Assembly (NCBI GenBank): GCA_029168955.1
Contig: JAPDOI010000433.1
Coordinates: 516,501 to 580,500, forward strand
Length of the DNA stretch: 64,000 nucleotides
Origin: Aplectana chamaeleonis
Taxonomy: Eukaryota; Nematoda; Chromadorea; Rhabditida; Cosmocercidae
Direction: 5' to 3'
Shown piece by piece: positions 58,201 to 64,000 of this stretch; positions within the stretch are counted from its first letter, which is position 1; the number at the start of each line of letters is the position of its first letter. The translations under genes were made by a program, and so were the position numbers. The notes under the pieces are model-generated. The model saw only the letters and a program-made list of their open reading frames with translations. It had not been told where the DNA came from and made no database searches.

Positions 58201-61200
58201 ATTTCCACCCCGAAATACCCGATACACGACAGATTTAGCCTCCACGCAGGGGATTCGTTCCCCTAAGCGACGGTGCAGCCGCAGGCTGCACCGTCCAAAT
58301 AGGGTTTAAACGGATGTTCACCCCTGAAATACCCGATACACGACCGATTTAAGCTCCTCGCAGGGGATTTCCTTCCCTAAGCGACGCTGCAGCCGCAGGC
58401 TGCACCGTCCAAATAGGGATTAAACTGATTTCCACCCCGAAATACCCGATACACGACAGATTTAGCCTCCACGCAGGGGATTTCTCTCCAGCGACGGCCG
58501 CAGGCTGCACCGTCCAAATAGGGTTTAAACTGATTTCCACCCCGAAATACCCGATACACGACAGATTTAGCCTCCACGCAGGGATTTCCTCCCTAAGCGA
58601 CGATGCAGCCGCAGGCTGCCCGGCCCAAAGAGGGTTTGAACTGATTTCCAACCCCGAATTACCCCATACACGACAGATTTAGACTCCAGGCAGGGGATTT
58701 CCTCACCTAAGCGACGATGTAGCCGAAGGCTGCGCCGTCCAAATAGGGTTTAAACTGATTTCCACCCCCGAAATACATGATACACGACAGATTTAGCCTC
58801 CACGCAGAGTTTTCTCCCTCAGCCGCAGGCTGCACCGTCCAAATAGGGTTCAAACTGATTTCCACCCCGAAATACCCGATACACGACAGATTTAGCCTCC
58901 ACGCAGGGATTTCCTCCCCAGCGACGATGCAGCCGCAGGCTGCACCGTCCAAATAGGGTTCAAACTGATTTCCACCCCGAAATACCCGATACACGACAGA
59001 TTTAGCCTCCACGCAGGGATTTCCTCCCTAAGCGATGAGCAGCCGCAGGCTGCACCGTCCAAATAGGGTTTAAACTGATGTTCACCCCCGATATACCCGA
59101 TACACGACAGATTTAGCCTCCAAGCAGGGGATTTCCTTCCCTAAGCGACGATGCAGCCGCAGGCTGCACCGTCCAAATAGGGTTTACACTGATTTCCAAC
59201 CCCGAATTACCCGATATACGACAGATTTAACCTCCACGCAGGGGATTTCCTCCCCTAAGCGACGATGCAGCCGCAGGCTGCACCGTCCAAATAAGGTTTA
59301 AACTGATTTCCACCCCCGAAATACCCGATACACGACAGATTTAGCCTCCACGCAGGGATTTCCTCCCCAACCGTCCAAATAGGGTTTAAACTGATTTCCA
59401 CCCCGAAATACCCGATACACGACAGATTTAGCCTCCACGCAGGGGATTCCTCCTAAGCGACGGTGCAGCCGCAGGCTGCACCGTCCAAATAGGGTTTAAA
59501 CTGATTTCCACCCCGAAATACCCGATACACGACAGATTTAGCCTCCACGCAGGGGATTTCCTCCCCTAAGCGATGGTGCAGCCGCAGGCTGCACCGTCCA
59601 AATAGGGTTTAAACTGATTTCCACCCCCGAAATACCCGATACACGACAGATTTAGCCTCCACGCAGGGGATTTCCTTCCCTAAACGACGGTGTAGCCGCA
59701 GGCTGCACCGTCCAAATAGGGTTTAAACTGATTTCCACCCCCGAAATACCCGATACACGACAGATTTAGCCTCCACGCAGGGGATTTCCTTCCCTAAACG
59801 ACGGTGCAGCCGCAGGCTGCACCGTCCAAATAGGGTTTAAACTGATTTTACCCCCCGAAATACCCGATACACGACAGATTTAGCCTCCACGCAGGGGATT
59901 TCCTCCCTAAGCGACGGTCAGCCGCAGGCTGCACCGTCCAAATAGGGTTTAAACTGATTTCCACCCCCGAAATACCCGATACACGACAGATTTAGCCTCC
60001 ACGCAGGGATTTCCTCCCAACCGTCCAAATAGGGTTTAAACTGATTTCCACCCCGAAATACCCGATAAACGACAGATTTAGCCTCCACGCAGGGGATTTC
60101 CTTTCCTGAGCGACGGTGCAGCCGCAGGCTGCACCGTCCAAATAGTGTTTAAGCTGATTTCCACCCCCGAAATACCCGATAAACGACAGATTTAGCCTCC
60201 ACGCAGGGATTTCCTCCCTAAGCGACACAGCCGCAGGCTGCACCGTCCAAATAGGGTTCAAAACTGATTTCCACCCCGAAATACCCGATACACGACAGAT
60301 TTAGCCTCCACGCAGGGGATTTCCTCCCTAAGCGACGATGCAGCCGCAGGCTGCACCGACAAAATAGGGTTTAAACTGATTTCCACCCCCGAAATACCCG
60401 ATACACGACAGATTTAGCCTCCACGCAGGGATTCCCTCCCCTAAGCGACGGTGCAGCCGCAGGCTGCACCGTCCAAATAGGGTTTAAACTGATTTCCACC
60501 CCCGAAATACCCGATACACGACAGATTTAGCCTCCACGCAGGGGATTTCCTTTCCTAAGCGACGGTGCAGCCGCAGGCTGCACCGTCCAAATAGGGTTTA
60601 AACTGATTTCCACCCCCGAAATACCCGATACACGACAGATTTAGCCTCCACGCAGGGGATTTCCTTCCTAAGCGACGCAGCCGCAGGCTGCACCGTCCAA
60701 ATAGGGTTTAAACTGATTTCCACCCCGAAATACCCGATACACGACAGATTTAGCCTCCACGCAGGGATTTCCTCCCTGAGCGACGATGCAGCCGCAGGCT
60801 GCACCGTCCAAATAGGGTTTAAACTGATTTCCACCTCCGAAATACCCGATACACGACAGATTTAGCCTCCACGCAGGGGATTTCCCCCTGAAGATTTGCA
60901 GCCGCAGGCTGCACCGTCCAAATAGGGTTTCAAACCGATTTCCACCCCCGAAATACCCGATACACGACAGATTTAGCCTCCACGCAGGGGATTCTCTCCC
61001 CTAAGCAACGGTGCAGCCGCAGGCAGCACCGTCCAAATGGGGTTCAAACTGATTTCCACCCCCGAAATACCCGATACACGACAGATTTAGCCTCCACGCA
61101 GGGATTTCCTCCCTAGCGACGGTGCAGTGCAGCCGCAGGCTGCACCGTCCAAATAGGGTTTAAACTGATTTCCACCCCGAAATACCCGATACACGACAGA

Positions 61201-64000
61201 TTTAGCCTCCACGCAGGGATTTCCTCCCTAAGCGACGATTTGCAGCCGCAGGCTGCACCGTCCAAATAGGGTTTAAACTGATTTCCACCCCGAAATACCC
61301 GATACACGACAGATTTAGCCTCCACGCAGGGATTTCCTCTCCCAACCGTCCAAATAGGGTTTAAACTGATTTCCACCCCGAAATACCCGATACACGACAG
61401 ATTTAGCCTCCACGCAGGGATTTCTCCTAAGCGACGATGCAGCCGCAGGCTGCACCGTCCAAATAGGGTTTAAACTGATTTCCACCCCCGAAATACCCGA
61501 TACACGACAGATTTAGCCTCCACGCAGGGGATTCCTCCCTGAGCGACGATGCAGCCGCAGGCTGCACCGTCCAAATAGGGTTTAAACTGATTTCCACCCC
61601 GAAATACCCGATACACGACAGATTTAGCTCTCCACGCAGGGGATTTCCTCCCTAAGCGACGGTGCAGTGCAGCCGCAGGCCTGCACCGTCCAAATAGGGT
61701 TTAAACTGATTTCCACCCCGAAATACCCGATACACGACAGATTTAGCCTCCACGCAGGGATTTCCTCCTAAATACGGTATTTGCCATGCAGCCGCAGGCT
61801 GCACCGTCCAAATAGGGTTTAAACTGATTTCCACCTCCGAAATACCCGATACACGACAGATTTAGCCTCCACGCAGGGGATTTCTCCCAGCGACGTGCAG
61901 CCGCAGGCTGCACCGTCCAAATAGGGTTTAAACTGATTTCCACCCCGAAATACCCGATACACGACAGATTTAGCCTCCACGCAGGGATTTCTCCTAGCGA
62001 CGGTGCAGTGCAGCTGCAGGCTGCACCGTCCAAATAGGGTTTAAACTGATTTCCACCCCCGAAATACCCGATACACGACAGATTTAGCCTCCACGCAGGG
62101 GATTTCTCCTGAGCGACGCAGCAGCCGCAGGCTGCACCGTCCAAATAGGGTTTAAACTGATTTCCACCCCGAAATACCCGATACACGACAGATTTAGCCT
62201 CCAAGCAGGGGATTTCCTTCCCTAAGCGACGGTGCTGTCGCAGGATGCACCGTCCAAATAGGGTATAAACTGATTTCCTTCTCCGAAATACCCGATACAC
62301 GACAGATTTAACCTCCACGCAGGGATTTCTCCTAAGCGACGAGTGCAGCCGCAGGCTGCACCGTCCAAATAGGGTTTAAACTGATTTCCACCCCGAAATA
62401 CCCGATACACGACAGATTTAGCCTCCACGCAGGGGATTTCCTCCCTAAGCGACGAGCAGCCGCAGGCTGCACCGTCCAAATAGGGTTTAAACTGATTTCC
62501 ACCCCCGAAATACCCGATACACGACAGATTTAGCCTCCACGCAGGGGATTTCCTCCTAAGCGAGCAGCCGCAGGCTGCACCGTCCAAATAGGGTTTAAAC
62601 TGATTTCCACCCCGAAATACCCGATACACGACAGATTTAGCCTCCACGCAGGGGATTTCTCCCTATTGACGAGTAGCCGCAGGCTGCACCGTCCAAATAG
62701 GGTTTAAACTGATTTCCACCCCCGAAATACCCGATACACGACAGATTTAGCCTCCACGCAGGGGATTTCCTCCCTGAGCGATTTGCAGCCGCAGGCTGCA
62801 CCGTCCAAATAGGGTTCAAACTGATTTCCACCCCCGAAATACCCGATACACGACAGATTTAGCCTCCACGCTGCACCGTCCAAATAGGGTTCAAATTGAT
62901 TTCCACCCCCGAAATACCCGATACACGACAGATTTAGCCTCCACGCAGGGGATTTCCTCCCCTAAGCGATGGTGCAGCCGCAGGCTGCACCGTCCAAATA
63001 GGGTTCAAACTGATTTCCACCCCCGAAATACCCGAAACACGACAGATTTAGCCTCCACGCAGGGATTTCCTCCCCAACCGTCCAAATAGGGTCTAAACTG
63101 ATTTCCACCCCCGAAATGTACACGATACACGACAGATCCACGCGGTGATTTCTCTCCCCAACCGTCCAAATAGGGTTTAAACTGATTTCCACCTCCGAAA
63201 TACCCGATACACGACAGATTTAGCCTCCACGCAGGATTTCCTCCTAGCGATTTATGCAGCCGCAGGCTGCACCGTCCAAATAGGGTTTAAACTGATTTCC
63301 ACCCCGAAATACCCGATACACGACAGATTTAGCCTCCACGCAGGGGATTTCTCCTAGCGACGGTGCAGCCGCAGGCTGCACCGTCCAAATAGGGTTTAAA
63401 CTGATTTCCACCCCCGAAATACCCGATACACGACAGATTTAGCCTCCACGCAGGGGATTTCCTCCTAAGCGACGGTGCAGCCGCAGGCTGCACCGTCCAA
63501 ATAGGGTTTAAACTGATTTCCACCCCGAAATACCCGATACACGACAGATTTAGCCTCCACGCAGGGATTTCCTCCCCTAAGCGAGCAGTGCAGCCGCAGG
63601 CTGCACCGTCCAAATAGGGTTTAAACTGATTTCCACCCCCGAAATACCCGATACACGACAGATTTAGCCTCCACGCAAGGGATTTCCTCCCAACCGTCCA
63701 AATAGGGTTTAAACTGATTTCCACCCCGAAATACCCGATACACGACAGATTTAGCCTCCACGCAGGGGAATTTCTCCTAAGCTGATGCAGCCGCAGGCTG
63801 CGCCGTCCAACTAGGGCTTAACCTGATGTTCACCTCCGAAATACCCGATACACGACAGATTTAGCCTCCACGCAGGGGATTTCCTCCTAGCGACGGTGCA
63901 GCCGCAGGCTGCACCGTCCAAATAGGGTTTAAACTGATTTCCACCCCGAAATACCCGATACACGACAGATTTAGCCTCCACGCAGGGGATTTCTCCCCTA
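52200..64000 (+). repeat. Right satellite, homogenised single-monomer domain
   Basis: This is mainly one monomer type of 105-114 bases in which the stretch from GGCTGCACCGTCC to CCTCCACGCAGGG is nearly invariant. Differences concentrate between GGGATTTCC and GCAGGCTGCACC, where many monomers carry a different deletion or small insertion (55,530; 54,030; 57,056; 58,490; 60,890; 61,770; 62,870; 63,248). C-run (CACCCCG or CACCCCCG) and G-run (CAGGGAT or CAGGGGAT) lengths also vary. The array continues past the right edge. Confidence 0.95.
52625..53080 (+). repeat. Diverged monomer patch in the right satellite
   Basis: Monomers here share private changes: GCAGGCCGCACCGTCC (which breaks the hairpin stem), AGGGTTAAACTG in place of AGGGTTTAAACTG, and CCACCCACCG or CCACCCCCCG. 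This marks a small older or independently amplified block at the boundary between the two domains. Confidence 0.6.

Noticed and set aside
34355..63724. Dozens of minus-strand frames with VQPAAA, CRVSCISGVEISLNPIWT or CVEAKSVVYRVFRG repeats
   Set aside because: These are the 114-bp satellite (38 codons) translated. They end wherever a monomer indel shifts the frame.
34030..64000. CRISPR-like regular repeat
   Set aside because: The whole unit is conserved with no unique spacers, and the sequence is eukaryotic satellite DNA.

Overview
The window looks like repeat-rich, gene-poor eukaryotic heterochromatin, most likely from a nematode. The evidence is long satellite arrays, many inverted-repeat (MITE-like) elements, relics of MULE, BEL/Pao and CR1/jockey-type elements, and about 50-bp introns with T-rich CAG acceptors in the MULE relic. 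The nematode assignment is inference. There are no bacterial operons, and I found no convincing intact host gene.

Layout. 1-6,166: tandem satellite of about 112-bp monomers, running off the left edge. 6,167-6,705: decayed edge monomers. 6.7-34.0 kb: an island of nested transposable-element debris. It contains several foldback/MITE families, a decayed MULE transposase on the minus strand (about 13.98-15.33 kb), and a 7.1-kb imperfect palindrome (19,982-27,098) centred on a TTAA-flanked MITE that sits in a BEL/Pao reverse transcriptase relic. It also contains a GT-rich microsatellite, a 42-bp minisatellite with both strands open, and a CR1/jockey-like LINE relic broken by two younger insertions. 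A cluster of foldback elements lies at 32.1-33.6 kb. 34,030-64,000: a second satellite with a 114-bp basic monomer, running off the right edge.

The two satellites are diverged versions of one family in the same orientation. Both carry the hairpin core GTGCAGCC-GCA-GGCTGCAC; in the right array it grows to a perfect 12-bp stem. Variation in the right array clusters at this hairpin: 89/82-bp monomers lack it, 119-bp monomers carry a 5-bp duplication at its foot, and in 52-64 kb many monomers carry a different indel just 5' of it while the rest is nearly invariant.

Almost all long open frames here are satellite or MITE sequence read as protein. The island's history can be partly ordered. The BEL/Pao frame was already broken by a stop. 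A MITE then landed in a TTAA. An inverted duplication formed within the MITE's terminal repeats. The right arm later lost about 1.15 kb. In the LINE, removing the 557-bp TTAA insertion rejoins the reading frame.
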